DNA of 64,000 nucleotides from an uncultured Collinsella sp. (GTDB lineage Bacteria > Actinomycetota > Coriobacteriia > Coriobacteriales > Coriobacteriaceae): NCBI GenBank assembly GCA_934621295.1, contig CAKTVB010000001.1, positions 496,001-560,000 on the forward strand, read 5' to 3'. Shown in pieces: positions 44,320 to 60,195 of this stretch (position 1 is its first letter; every line of letters begins with the position of its first letter). The notes under the pieces are model-generated. The model was not told the origin of the DNA, did no database searches, and was given only the letters and a program-made list of their open reading frames with translations. Both the position numbers and the translations under genes were made by a program.

Positions 44320-44841
44320 ATGCCACAGCAGTACAAGATCGACAAGGTTGCCGAGATCGAGTCTTGCATCGAGCAGAACGCTGGTCTGTTTGTCGTTTCC
44401 TACAACGGCCTGACCGTTAAGCAGGCTCAGGAGCTCCGTCACACGCTTCGCGAGTGCGGCGCCCAGATGAAGGTCTACAAGAACAACCTTGCCAAGATCG
44501 CTCTCAAGAACCAGGAGCAGCCCGAGATCGACGAGCTTCTCGCCGGCCCCAACGCTTACGTGTTCTACGAGACCGAGCCCGTGGAGGCCGCTAAGGCCCT
44601 TAAGACGTTCTCTGAGCAGTCCAAGGGTGTCCTTGAGATCAAGGGCGGTATCTCCGACGGTAAGGCCGTCACTGCCGATGAGGTCAAGGCTATCGCCGAG
44701 CTTCCCACCAAGGATCAGCTCCTCGGTCAGCTCGCTGGTCTTATCAGCGGTTTCGCTCGCGACATCGCTGTCTGCGTCAACGGCGTTTCCTCTGGTCTCG
44801 CTCGTTCGATCCAGCAGGTTTCCGAGCAGAAGGCAGCCTAG
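44320..44841 (+). CDS. rplJ: 50S ribosomal protein L10
   Basis: 173 residues, full-length uL10: the FVVSYNGLTVKQAQELR strand-helix, KVYKNNLAKIALKN and KGGISDGKAVTADEVKAIAELP are standard, and the C-terminal helix (SGFARDIAVCVNGVSSGLARSIQQV) binds L7/L12 dimers. Start after ACAAGGAGG. It builds the base of the ribosomal stalk and regulates its operon through the leader just upstream. rplK and rplA, commonly upstream, are not here. Confidence 0.97.
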   Translation: MPQQYKIDKVAEIESCIEQNAGLFVVSYNGLTVKQAQELRHTLRECGAQMKVYKNNLAKIALKNQEQPEIDELLAGPNAYVFYETEPVEAAKALKTFSEQSKGVLEIKGGISDGKAVTADEVKAIAELPTKDQLLGQLAGLISGFARDIAVCVNGVSSGLARSIQQVSEQKAA

Positions 44842-44949
44842 TCTGGCTTGCCCTCGCCTGCGGCGGCAACGCCGCGCCCCTGATGCGCCTGCGCATCGCT
44901 ACTTAACAGATCTCCGTGCATAGCGCACGGAAACCGAAAGGACTTAGAA

Positions 44950-45327
44950 ATGGCTAAGCTTACCACCGATGAGATCATCGATGCTCTTAAGGAAATGACC
45001 CTTCTCGAGGCTTCCGAGCTCGTCAAGGCTATCGAGGACACCTTCGGCGTTTCCGCCGCTGCTCCTGCCGCTGTTGTCGCCGCTCCTGCTGCTGGCGCTG
45101 CTGAGGCCGAGGAGAAGACCGAGTTTGACGTCGTGCTCGAGGGCTTCGGCGACAACAAGATCCAGGTCATCAAGGCCGTCCGTGAGCTCACCAACCTTGG
45201 CCTGAAGGAGGCCAAGGAGGTCGTCGAGGGCGCTCCCAAGGCTGTTCTCGAGGGTGCCAAGAAGGAGGACGCCGAGGCTGCCAAGGAGAAGCTCGAGGCT
45301 GCTGGCGCTGCTGTCACCCTCAAGTAA
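44950..45327 (+). CDS. rplL: 50S ribosomal protein L7/L12
   Basis: 125 residues. N-terminal dimerisation helices (LTTDEIIDALKEMTLLEASE), an Ala/Pro/Val-rich hinge and the C-terminal factor-binding domain (GDNKIQVIKAVRELTNLGLK, then EAKEVVEGAPKAV) are in place. The protein recruits translational GTPases to the ribosome. GAAAGGA precedes ATG, 108 nt after rplJ, and a terminator follows. Confidence 0.98.
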   Translation: MAKLTTDEIIDALKEMTLLEASELVKAIEDTFGVSAAAPAAVVAAPAAGAAEAEEKTEFDVVLEGFGDNKIQVIKAVRELTNLGLKEAKEVVEGAPKAVLEGAKKEDAEAAKEKLEAAGAAVTLK

Positions 45328-45354
45328 TCAGGCTTTCTCGCCAGATTTCTTTGC

Positions 45355-45395
45355 AGACGGGGTTCGCATTGCGAGCCCCGTCTTTTTGTTTTTCG
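45355..45395 (+). terminator. Terminator after rplL
   Basis: AGACGGGG (45355-45362) pairs with CCCCGTCT (45376-45383) and is followed by TTTTTGTTTTT. It ends the rplJL message, so galU and rpoB need their own promoters. Confidence 0.93.
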
Positions 45396-45516
45396 GTTCC
45401 TCGACATCGGTTGCTCAAACTGTCATGTTCTGTGATTTGCGTCGCATCGGGTGCCCTGCCGTTGGGCAATAAAATTGCACCATTCGAGCAATAATTTGCG
45501 TTGACCTGCTGAAGAA

Positions 45517-45544
45517 TTGTCTCTGCCTTGTAGCGACATATAGT
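45517..45544 (+). promoter_or_regulatory. Predicted galU promoter
   Basis: TTGTCT (45517-45522) and TATAGT (45539-45544) are separated by 16 nt. It lies 96 nt before the galU ATG. Confidence 0.45.
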
Positions 45545-45640
45545 TCCAGCGGTAAGATGCTTGGGTATCGCAATTTGGTCTGCGGCTGTGTGCCGCACGC
45601 ATGGGGCGCTTTTGCGCCTGCGAAAGGATCTTTGAATAAC

Positions 45641-46549
45641 ATGAAGGCAATCATCCCCGCCGCCGGTCTTGGCACGCGTTTTCTGCCTGGCACCAAGTGC
45701 ACGCCTAAAGAGATGCTGCCGGTGCTCGACAAGCCGGTCATCCAGTACGTCGTCGAGGAGGCACTCGACCCCGAGGAGGTCGACGACGCCATCATCGTTA
45801 CCTCTCCTGGTAAGCCCGAGCTGCTGAGCTACTTCCAGCCCGATCGCTCGCTCGAGAACCTGCTGCGCGAGCGCGGCAAGAACGCCTATGCCGATGCCGT
45901 CGCCCACGCTGGCGGTATGCCGGTCGACTTCCGTTATCAGTACGAGCCCAAGGGCCTCGGCCATGCTATCCGCTCTGCCGCCGACGCCGTGGCAGGGGAG
46001 AACTTCCTGGTTCTTCTGGGCGACTACGTTGTGCCCAACCGTGACATCTGCGACAAGATGCTCGCCGTCTCCAAGGAGCACGGTGGCGCTTCGGTTATCG
46101 CCGTCGCCGCGTGCGCTCCCGAGGAAGTCAGCCGTTACGGCGTTATCGCCGGCGACCGCGTGGGCTCGCTCGAGGGCTTCGAGAATGTTGCCGATGCCGA
46201 GCCGGGCGCTGTCTGGCGTATCGGCGGTCTGGTTGAGAAGCCTGCCCCCGAGGCAGCTCCCTCCAACCTGTACATCGTCGGCCGTTATCTGCTGAGCCCG
46301 CTGGTCATGGACCTGCTCGCCGATCAGCAGGCTGGTAAGGGCGGCGAGATCCAGCTCACCGATGCTATGGCCCGTTCGCTCGACCGCGAGGCTATGTACG
46401 CCGTCGTCATCGACCCGCTTTCGGGCTACGACACTGGCACGCCCTCTGGTTGGATGGCCACCAACGCCCTCATGGCCGCAAGCGATCCTCGCTTCGCCGA
46501 CGCCTTCTGGGACGCCATCGACGAGCGCGGCGGCTTGATGCGCAAGTAA
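45641..46549 (+). CDS. galU: UTP-glucose-1-phosphate uridylyltransferase
   Basis: 302 residues. Makes UDP-glucose for cell-envelope polysaccharides. Family signatures: KAIIPAAGLGTRFLPGTK at the N-terminus, PKEMLPVLDKPVIQYVVEEA, YEPKGLGHAI and GGLVEKPAPE. ATG at 45641 after GAAAGGATC; the upstream open frame has no similarity. It sits between rplL and rpoB with its own promoter and terminator, an uncommon location. Confidence 0.95.
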   Translation: MKAIIPAAGLGTRFLPGTKCTPKEMLPVLDKPVIQYVVEEALDPEEVDDAIIVTSPGKPELLSYFQPDRSLENLLRERGKNAYADAVAHAGGMPVDFRYQYEPKGLGHAIRSAADAVAGENFLVLLGDYVVPNRDICDKMLAVSKEHGGASVIAVAACAPEEVSRYGVIAGDRVGSLEGFENVADAEPGAVWRIGGLVEKPAPEAAPSNLYIVGRYLLSPLVMDLLADQQAGKGGEIQLTDAMARSLDREAMYAVVIDPLSGYDTGTPSGWMATNALMAASDPRFADAFWDAIDERGGLMRK

Positions 46550-46569
46550 GCCTTCGGGCATCGACATTT

Positions 46570-46602
46570 ACGGGCGCGGACCTCGGTTCGCGCCCGTTTT
46601 TT
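46570..46602 (+). terminator. Terminator after galU
   Basis: ACGGGCGCG (46570-46578) pairs with CGCGCCCGT (46589-46597), followed by TTTTTT. Confidence 0.94.
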
Positions 46603-46626
46603 ATAAGAGCTGCGATTGCTGGCTCT

Positions 46627-46658
46627 CTGTTCACAGAAAATATATGAACAGATGTTCG
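46627..46658. promoter_or_regulatory. Overlapping palindromes, LexA-like, upstream of rpoB
   Basis: CTGTTCA (46627-46633) and TGAACAG (46645-46651) form a perfect inverted repeat; overlapping it is TGAACAGATGTTCG (46645-46658), which read on the other strand is CGAACATCTGTTCA and shares the 12-mer CGAACATCTGTT with the box ahead of the TerB-N operon. It is about 80 nt upstream of the predicted rpoB -35. Confidence 0.4.
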
Positions 46659-46735
46659 ATATACCTATATCTACCTGCGCGTTTTCTGTCGAAAAACTTT
46701 GCTACTCCAAAAACTCAATCGCGTCAAGGCTTTTC

Positions 46736-46763
46736 TTGCTCAACGGTCGGTACCTGATAAACT
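46736..46763 (+). promoter_or_regulatory. Predicted rpoBC promoter
   Basis: TTGCTC (46736-46741) and TAAACT (46758-46763) with a 16-nt spacer, 73 nt before the rpoB start codon. Confidence 0.5.
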
Positions 46764-46836
46764 ATTAGGTTGCGATAACTGGCGAAGCTATGCCTCGCCA
46801 ACCCACCGAGCATTTCCGTGAAGGAGGAAAAACCTG

Positions 46837-50304
<3,468 letters not shown>

Positions 50305-50310
50305 TTGACT

Positions 50311-54783
<4,473 letters not shown>

Positions 54784-54811
54784 TCGCTAGCCAAGGCAAC
54801 CTTGCATGACA

Positions 54812-54845
54812 AAGGGCCGCTTCCCGAGAGGGGAGCGGCCCTTTT
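54812..54845 (+). terminator. Terminator after rpoC
   Basis: A long GC stem (arms from AAGGGCCGCT at 54812 to AGCGGCCCTT ending 54843, extended by TCCC/GGGG around a GAGA loop) with a short T-run. It closes the rpoBC transcript. Confidence 0.93.
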
Positions 54846-54944
54846 GCTGTTTAAGGCGTGCGATGCTTTCCCTGTAACGCCACAAACTTGTGGAGGCTTT
54901 GCGGAAAAGTGGGAATTTTAGGATACGCCCGGCGGCGTGGTGTG

Positions 54945-54973
54945 TTGACAGCGCAGGTTCAGGCTCGTATTCT
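54945..54973 (+). promoter_or_regulatory. Promoter of the rpsL (str) operon
   Basis: Consensus TTGACA (54945-54950), 17-nt spacer, TATTCT (54968-54973). The best promoter match in the window; rpsL starts 94 nt downstream. Confidence 0.8.
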
Positions 54974-55066
54974 CATGAACTGCGTGTTTCGTAGGGGGAT
55001 GCTGACCCCTCGATTCAAGCCGTTGCACAAGTATAAAGCTGGAATCATTACGAGAAGGAGTACGCT

Positions 55067-55444
55067 TTGCCTACTATTAACCAGCTGGTTCGCCAGGGCC
55101 GTCGTTCCGTGCCCAAGAAGTCCAAGAACGCTGCTCTGCAGCACAACTCCCAGAAGCGCGGCGTGTGCACCCGCGTCTTCACCACGAGCCCCAAGAAGCC
55201 GAACTCGGCTCTTCGTAAGGTTGCCCGTGTTCGCCTCGTCAACGGCATCGAAGTTACTGCTTACATCCCGGGTGAGGGCCACAACCTGCAGGAGCACTCC
55301 ATCGTGCTCGTCCGCGGCGGTCGTGTCCGTGACCTCCCTGGTGTCCGTTATCACGTCATCCGTGGCGCCTACGACGCTGCTCCGGTCCAGAACCGTATGC
55401 AGGCCCGTTCCAAGTACGGTGCTAAGCGCCCCAAGGCTAAATAA
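55067..55444 (+). CDS. rpsL: 30S ribosomal protein S12
   Basis: 125 residues, TTG start after AGAAGGAGT. PTINQLVRQGR and the TTSPKKPNSALRKVARVRL region are standard; the lysines connected with streptomycin sensitivity (Lys42 region, and the one in the later RGGRVRDLPGVRYH loop position) look wild-type. First gene of the rpsL-rpsG-fusA-rpsJ run; decoding-centre protein. Confidence 0.98.
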   Translation: MPTINQLVRQGRRSVPKKSKNAALQHNSQKRGVCTRVFTTSPKKPNSALRKVARVRLVNGIEVTAYIPGEGHNLQEHSIVLVRGGRVRDLPGVRYHVIRGAYDAAPVQNRMQARSKYGAKRPKAK

Positions 55445-55517
55445 GCCAGATAACGTTTTGATACTTTCGCCGTGTGCCGCCTAAGCGCCGCACGGTAGAC
55501 ACTTAAGGAGATTTCAC

Positions 55518-55991
55518 ATGCCGCGTCGTGCAGCAGCTAATCGTCGTGAGGTTCAGCCTGACGCCGTTTACAACAACCGCCTGGTGACTCAGCTCATCAA
55601 CAAGGTCCTTCTTGACGGCAAGAAGGCCACCGCTGAGCGCATCGTTTACACCGCTTTCGAGATCGTTGCCGAGAAGTCCGAGGGTGGCGACGCTCTCGCT
55701 ACCTTCAAGAAGGCTATGGACAACGTCAAGCCCACGCTCGAGGTTAAGCCCAAGCGTGTCGGTGGCGCTACCTATCAGGTCCCGATGGAGGTCAACTCCC
55801 GTCGTTCCACCGCTCTGGGTATCCGCTGGATCGTCAACTTCTCCCGCGCTCGCAAGGAGAAGACCATGGCCGAGCGTCTCGCTAACGAGATCCTCGACGC
55901 TTCCAACGGCCTGGGCGCTTCCGTCAAGAAGCGTGAGGACGTCTTCAAGATGGCCGAGGCCAACCGCGCGTTCTCTCACTATCGTTGGTAA
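55518..55991 (+). CDS. rpsG: 30S ribosomal protein S7
   Basis: 157 residues, normal length. PRRAAANRREVQPDAVYNN start, GGATYQVPMEV and the RWIVNFSRARKEKTMAERL helix bind 16S rRNA in the 30S head. TAAGGAG precedes ATG. Spacing 73 nt from rpsL and 19 nt to fusA. Confidence 0.98.
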   Translation: MPRRAAANRREVQPDAVYNNRLVTQLINKVLLDGKKATAERIVYTAFEIVAEKSEGGDALATFKKAMDNVKPTLEVKPKRVGGATYQVPMEVNSRRSTALGIRWIVNFSRARKEKTMAERLANEILDASNGLGASVKKREDVFKMAEANRAFSHYRW

Positions 55992-56010
55992 GTTAAGGTA
56001 AGGAACTAAC

Positions 56011-58119
56011 ATGGCTAAGCCTAAGTACAAGCTTTCCGATACCCGTAACATCGGCATCATGGCTCACATCGATGCCGGTAAGACCACCACGACCGAGCGT
56101 ATTCTTTACTACACCGGTAAGACCCACAAGATCGGTGAGGTCCATGAGGGCGCTGCCACCATGGACTGGATGGTTCAGGAGCAGGAGCGCGGCGTAACCA
56201 TTACCTCCGCTGCTACCACCTGCTTCTGGAACAAGGACGGTAAGGACTACCGCATCCAGATCATCGACACCCCGGGCCACGTTGACTTCACCGCCGAGGT
56301 CGAGCGCTGCCTGCGCGTCCTCGATGGCGCTGTCGCCGTCTTCGACGCCGTTGCCGGCGTTCAGCCCCAGTCTGAGACCGTTTGGCGTCAGGCTTCTACC
56401 TTCAACGTCCCCCGCATCGCCTTCATCAACAAGTATGACCGCGTGGGCGCTGACTTCTTCAACGCTATCGAGACCATGAAGGATCGTCTCGACGCTAACG
56501 CCGTGGCCGCTCAGGTCCCGATGGGCGCCGAGGACAACTTCTGGGGCGTCATCGACCTGGTCACCATGACCGCATGGGACTTCAAGGCCGACGAGAAGGG
56601 CATGACCTACCCCGAGCCGATGGACGAGATCCCGGCTGAGTTCGCCGACATCGCTGCCACCAAGCGCGAGGAGCTCCTCGACGCTGCTGCCAGCTTTGAC
56701 GACGAGCTCATGGAGAAGATCCTCATGGAGGAGGACTTCACCGTCGAGGAGCTCAAGGCTGCTCTGCGCAAGGGCGTTCTGGCCAACGAGCTCAACCTCG
56801 TCTTCGTGGGTTCCGCCTACAAGAACAAGGGCGTCCAGGAGCTGCTCGACGCTGTCGTCGACTACCTGCCCAGCCCGCTCGACGTCGAGGCCGTCACTGG
56901 TACCGATCCGGACACCGGCGAGGAGATCCAGCGTCATCCTTCCTTCGACGAGCCCTTCTCCGGCCTGGTCTTCAAGATCATGACCGACCCGTTCGTCGGT
57001 AAGCTCACCTACGTCCGCGTTTACTCCGGCCGCGCCGAGTCCGGCTCCTACGTTGTCAACGCTTCCAACGGTCAGCGCGAGCGCCTCGGCCGCATCCTCG
57101 AGATGAACGCCGCCGAGCGTATCGACCGTGACGACGCTGCCGCCGGCGACATCGTCGCTTGCGTCGGCTTCAAGAACTCCACCACCGGTGACACCCTGTG
57201 CGCCGAGGGCAAGGAGATCGTCCTCGAGAAGATCGAGTTCGCTAAGCCCGTTATCGACGTTGCCATCGAGCCCAAGACCAAGGCCGAGCAGGACAAGATG
57301 TCCCTGGCTCTGACCAAGCTCGCCGAGGAGGACCCGACCTTCCAGGTGTCCACCAACCACGAGACCGGCCAGACCATCATCGCCGGCATGGGCGAGCTGC
57401 ACCTCGAGATCATCGTCGACCGTCTGCTCCGCGAGTTCAAGGTTGACGCTAACGTTGGTAAGCCCCAGGTTGCCTACCGCGAGACCGCTGGTCACGACGT
57501 CGAGAAGGCTGAGGGCAAGTTCGTCCGTCAGTCCGGTGGTCGCGGTCAGTACGGCCACGCCGTCATCAAGCTCGAGAAGATGGAGGAGGGCTTCGGCTAC
57601 GAGTTCGTCAACGCTATCGTCGGCGGCGTCGTGCCCAAGGAGTACATCCCGTCCATCGACAAGGGCATCCAGGAGGCCCTGAACACCGGTGTTATCGCCG
57701 GCTTCCCGGTCCTCGACGTTAAGGTCACCCTGTTCGACGGTTCTTACCACGAGGTCGACTCCTCCGAGGCCGCCTTCAAGATCGCCGGTTCCATGGCTAT
57801 CAAGGACGCTCTCAAGAAGTCCGATCCTGTCCTCCTCGAGCCGGTCATGGCCGTTGAGGTTGAGACCCCCGAGCAGTACATGGGCGACGTCATGGGCAAC
57901 ATCTCCAGCCGTCGTGGCAACATCGAGGGCATGGAGGACCGCAAGAACACCAAGCTCATCCGCGCTAAGGTGCCCCTGGGCGAGATGTTCGGCTATGCTA
58001 CCGACCTTCGCTCCCAGACCCAGGGTCGCGCATCCTACACGATGCAGTTCGACTCTTACGAGCCCGCTCCCAAGTCCATTGTGGAAGAGGTCGTCAGCAA
58101 GAACGGTGGCCAGGCCTAA
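56011..58119 (+). CDS. fusA: Elongation factor G
   Basis: 702 residues. GTPase motifs G1 AHIDAGKTTTTE, G2 RGVTITSAATT, G3 DTPGHVDFT and G4 NKYDRVGAD (NKxD form) are intact, followed by domains II-V with GMGELHLEIIVDR and the domain IV GGRGQYGHAVI. It translocates tRNA-mRNA on the ribosome. ATG after GGTAAGGAAC. The tuf gene usually found next in the str operon is absent; rpsJ follows after 59 nt. Confidence 0.98.
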   Translation: MAKPKYKLSDTRNIGIMAHIDAGKTTTTERILYYTGKTHKIGEVHEGAATMDWMVQEQERGVTITSAATTCFWNKDGKDYRIQIIDTPGHVDFTAEVERCLRVLDGAVAVFDAVAGVQPQSETVWRQASTFNVPRIAFINKYDRVGADFFNAIETMKDRLDANAVAAQVPMGAEDNFWGVIDLVTMTAWDFKADEKGMTYPEPMDEIPAEFADIAATKREELLDAAASFDDELMEKILMEEDFTVEELKAALRKGVLANELNLVFVGSAYKNKGVQELLDAVVDYLPSPLDVEAVTGTDPDTGEEIQRHPSFDEPFSGLVFKIMTDPFVGKLTYVRVYSGRAESGSYVVNASNGQRERLGRILEMNAAERIDRDDAAAGDIVACVGFKNSTTGDTLCAEGKEIVLEKIEFAKPVIDVAIEPKTKAEQDKMSLALTKLAEEDPTFQVSTNHETGQTIIAGMGELHLEIIVDRLLREFKVDANVGKPQVAYRETAGHDVEKAEGKFVRQSGGRGQYGHAVIKLEKMEEGFGYEFVNAIVGGVVPKEYIPSIDKGIQEALNTGVIAGFPVLDVKVTLFDGSYHEVDSSEAAFKIAGSMAIKDALKKSDPVLLEPVMAVEVETPEQYMGDVMGNISSRRGNIEGMEDRKNTKLIRAKVPLGEMFGYATDLRSQTQGRASYTMQFDSYEPAPKSIVEEVVSKNGGQA

Positions 58120-58178
58120 GCCTTCGCCGCACGTAGGTTATTAAGCGAGAGATTCTCGCATCCATTTGGAGGTATACG

Positions 58179-58487
58179 TTGTCTAGCCAGAAGATCAGGA
58201 TCCGCCTCAAGGGCTATGATCACGAGGTCGTGGACCAGTCCGCGAAGCTCATCGTCGACACCGCTCAGAAGACCGGTGCCCGCGTTTCCGGCCCCATCCC
58301 CCTGCCCACCGAGCGCAACCTCTACACGGTTATCCGCTCGCCGCACGTGGATAAGGACTCCCGTGAGCAGTTCGAGATGCGCACCCACAAGCGCCTCATC
58401 GACATCCTCGACCCCACCAGCGGCACCGTCGATTCGCTCATGCGCCTCGACCTTCCCGCCGGCGTCGACATCGAGATCAAGCTCTAA
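58179..58487 (+). CDS. rpsJ: 30S ribosomal protein S10
   Basis: 102 residues, TTG start after TTGGAGG. KIRIRLKGYDHEVVDQSAK, GPIPLPTERNLYTVIRSPHV and KRLIDILDP are diagnostic. It is normally the first gene of the S10 operon but here is followed by a terminator and a phosphatase gene, so it belongs to the str transcript. Confidence 0.98.
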   Translation: MSSQKIRIRLKGYDHEVVDQSAKLIVDTAQKTGARVSGPIPLPTERNLYTVIRSPHVDKDSREQFEMRTHKRLIDILDPTSGTVDSLMRLDLPAGVDIEIKL

Positions 58488-58516
58488 GCTCCATCTCGTA
58501 TAAGCGATGTTGCAAA

Positions 58517-58547
58517 GCCCCGTTGCCTTCAGGCAGCGGGGCTTTTT
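58517..58547 (+). terminator. Terminator after rpsJ
   Basis: GCCCCGTTGCC (58517-58527) pairs with GGCAGCGGGGC (58532-58542), one wobble pair, 4-nt loop, then TTTTT. It separates rpsJ from the rest of the S10 genes. Confidence 0.93.
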
Positions 58548-58598
58548 GCGTTATCGTAGCGATATGCGCTTAAGATGGGCAGAAAGGACCGTAGCGGC

Positions 58599-59195
58599 AT
58601 GAAGACGTTGTATCTGATGAGGCATGGACAGACTGAGTTTAATGTCCAGAAGATCGTGCAGGGGCAGTGCGACTCGCCGCTGACGGCGGCAGGGGAGGCC
58701 CAGGCACATGAGGCAGCAAGTAAGCTTGTCCAGCATGGTGTACGCCCGGATCGTGTTGCGGCTTCTCCGTTGGGGCGTGCGTATCGAACTTGCTGCATCG
58801 TTCGTGATGATTTGTGCGGGGGACTTGGCGTCTCGTTGCCGGATGTCGAGACGTGCCGGGACCTTGAGGAGCGCAACTACGGTCAGTTCGAGCGAGGCCC
58901 CATGGCGGATGTTCCGGCCGATGTCTGGAATCCCGAGGAGGATCTTGTCCCGTATGGCGGGGAGGGGAGCGTCGAGCTTCGCGCCCGTATGATTCGCGGT
59001 ATCCGGGGCCTGTTGGATTCTGAAAGTGTTGAGACGCTTCTGGCGGTTTCTCATGGATCGGCTGTGCTGCAGTTCTATCTTGCTGCAAAACGCCCGGGCG
59101 AGGTGGAACCTCGCCGTACGCTCCCCAACTGCTGTGTGCTCAAGTTCTCCTACGATGAGGCTTCCGGGATATTCACATTGCTCGAAGTCATGTAA
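58599..59195 (+). CDS. Histidine phosphatase (phosphoglycerate mutase-like) protein
   Basis: 198 residues from ATG at 58599 (AGAAAGGACC upstream). The catalytic RHG motif is in LYLMRHGQTEFN, the second arginine in ASPLGRAYRT and the distal histidine in LLAVSHGSAVLQF, all as in the branch-1 histidine phosphatase superfamily. Could be a phosphatase of the GpmB/CobC group; substrate not determinable. It interrupts the usual rpsJ-rplC linkage and probably has its own transcript. Confidence 0.88.
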   Translation: MKTLYLMRHGQTEFNVQKIVQGQCDSPLTAAGEAQAHEAASKLVQHGVRPDRVAASPLGRAYRTCCIVRDDLCGGLGVSLPDVETCRDLEERNYGQFERGPMADVPADVWNPEEDLVPYGGEGSVELRARMIRGIRGLLDSESVETLLAVSHGSAVLQFYLAAKRPGEVEPRRTLPNCCVLKFSYDEASGIFTLLEVM

Positions 59196-59316
59196 CGGCC
59201 GTGGAAATATGCCTGAATCGGCCTATGGATACGCCCGGGAGCGGGGTCTTATGGACGCAGTTGTGCCTAAATAACGCGATTCTTTGCTTGAGCAGGGAAA
59301 ACATTGTGATGAAAGC

Positions 59317-59343
59317 TTGAAGACGCGCATACCTGTGTATACT
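59317..59343 (+). promoter_or_regulatory. Predicted promoter of the rplC (S10) operon
   Basis: TTGAAG (59317-59322) and TATACT (59338-59343) with a short 15-nt spacer. The start codon of rplC is 185 nt downstream, leaving a long leader. Confidence 0.5.
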
Positions 59344-59441
59344 AAACAACTGTGCGCATCGAGGGAGGATTCTGCCAATCGCATGTTTGGGCACCAAGGG
59401 TTGCTGCCTGAGCTCGGGTTTTGGTGAATTCAAAGTCGACA

Positions 59442-59492
59442 ACCACACGTATCAGTTGTGGTCCTCTAGGGGTGAACGCAAGGGGCGTTCAC
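59442..59492 (+). promoter_or_regulatory. Structured leader of the rplC operon
   Basis: Two hairpins in the 185-nt leader: ACCACA/TGTGGT (59442-59447, 59457-59462) and a perfect 8-bp GTGAACGC/GCGTTCAC (59472-59479, 59485-59492). No U-tract follows. The position fits an autogenous control site (L4 controls S10 operons in enterobacteria), but no sequence match to a known leader was recognised. The other 59196-59316 sequence shows nothing further. Confidence 0.4.
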
Positions 59493-59527
59493 ATTGTCCC
59501 AAGACCACCGAGAGTTGGAGATCGTAC

Positions 59528-60148
59528 ATGATCAACATGATTCTCGGCCGCAAGATCGGCATGACCCAGGTTTGGGACGAGGACGATAATATCGTTCCCG
59601 TCACGGTCATCCAGGCTGGCCCCTGCACCGTCTCGCAGGTTAAATCTGAGGCGACCGACGGCTACAACGCCGTCCAGATCGGTTTCGGCGACATCAAGGC
59701 CAAGAACGTGAACAAGCCCATGGCTGGTCACTTCGCCAAGGCCGGCGTCGAGCCTGTCCGCTACCTCCGTGAGGTTCGCGTTGCTTCCGCTGAGGAGCAC
59801 AAGGTCGGCGACGTCGTCACCGTCGCAGACTTCGCTGATGTCGCTAAGGTCGACGTCATCGGTACCTCCAAGGGTAAGGGCTTCCAGGGTCGCATCAAGC
59901 GCTGGGGTCAGCGTCGCGGTCCTATGACCCACGGTTCGCACTTCCAGCGTCATCCGGGCTCCATCGGCCAGTGCGCCTATCCCGCCCGCGTCCTCAAGGG
60001 CGTCAAGATGGCTGGTCACATGGGTAACGAGCGCGTTACCGTGAAGAACCTCACCGTTGTCCGCATCGATGCCGAGCAGAACCTCATCCTTGTCAAGGGC
60101 GCCGTGCCCGGTGGCAAGAATGGCCTGGTCGCCATCCGTATGGCCTAA
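59528..60148 (+). CDS. rplC: 50S ribosomal protein L3
   Basis: 206 residues. ILGRKIGMTQVWDEDDNIVP and the basic loop KGFQGRIKRWGQRRGPMTHG with GSHFQRHPGSIG (the segment reaching the peptidyl transferase centre) are typical. ATG follows TTGGAGATC. First gene of the S10 operon in this genome; the open frame upstream to 59387 is leader sequence. Confidence 0.97.
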   Translation: MINMILGRKIGMTQVWDEDDNIVPVTVIQAGPCTVSQVKSEATDGYNAVQIGFGDIKAKNVNKPMAGHFAKAGVEPVRYLREVRVASAEEHKVGDVVTVADFADVAKVDVIGTSKGKGFQGRIKRWGQRRGPMTHGSHFQRHPGSIGQCAYPARVLKGVKMAGHMGNERVTVKNLTVVRIDAEQNLILVKGAVPGGKNGLVAIRMA

Positions 60149-60195
60149 GGGCCCCGTGCCAGTTGGTCCAGCGTCATACCAAGGAGAACACTTAC

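Noticed and set aside
46680..46730. A third copy of the terminal-inverted-repeat element (it contains GCTACTCCAAAA)
   Set aside because: It lacks the CGGTTATAGGTAGG ends and any inverted repeat. The short match is probably chance.
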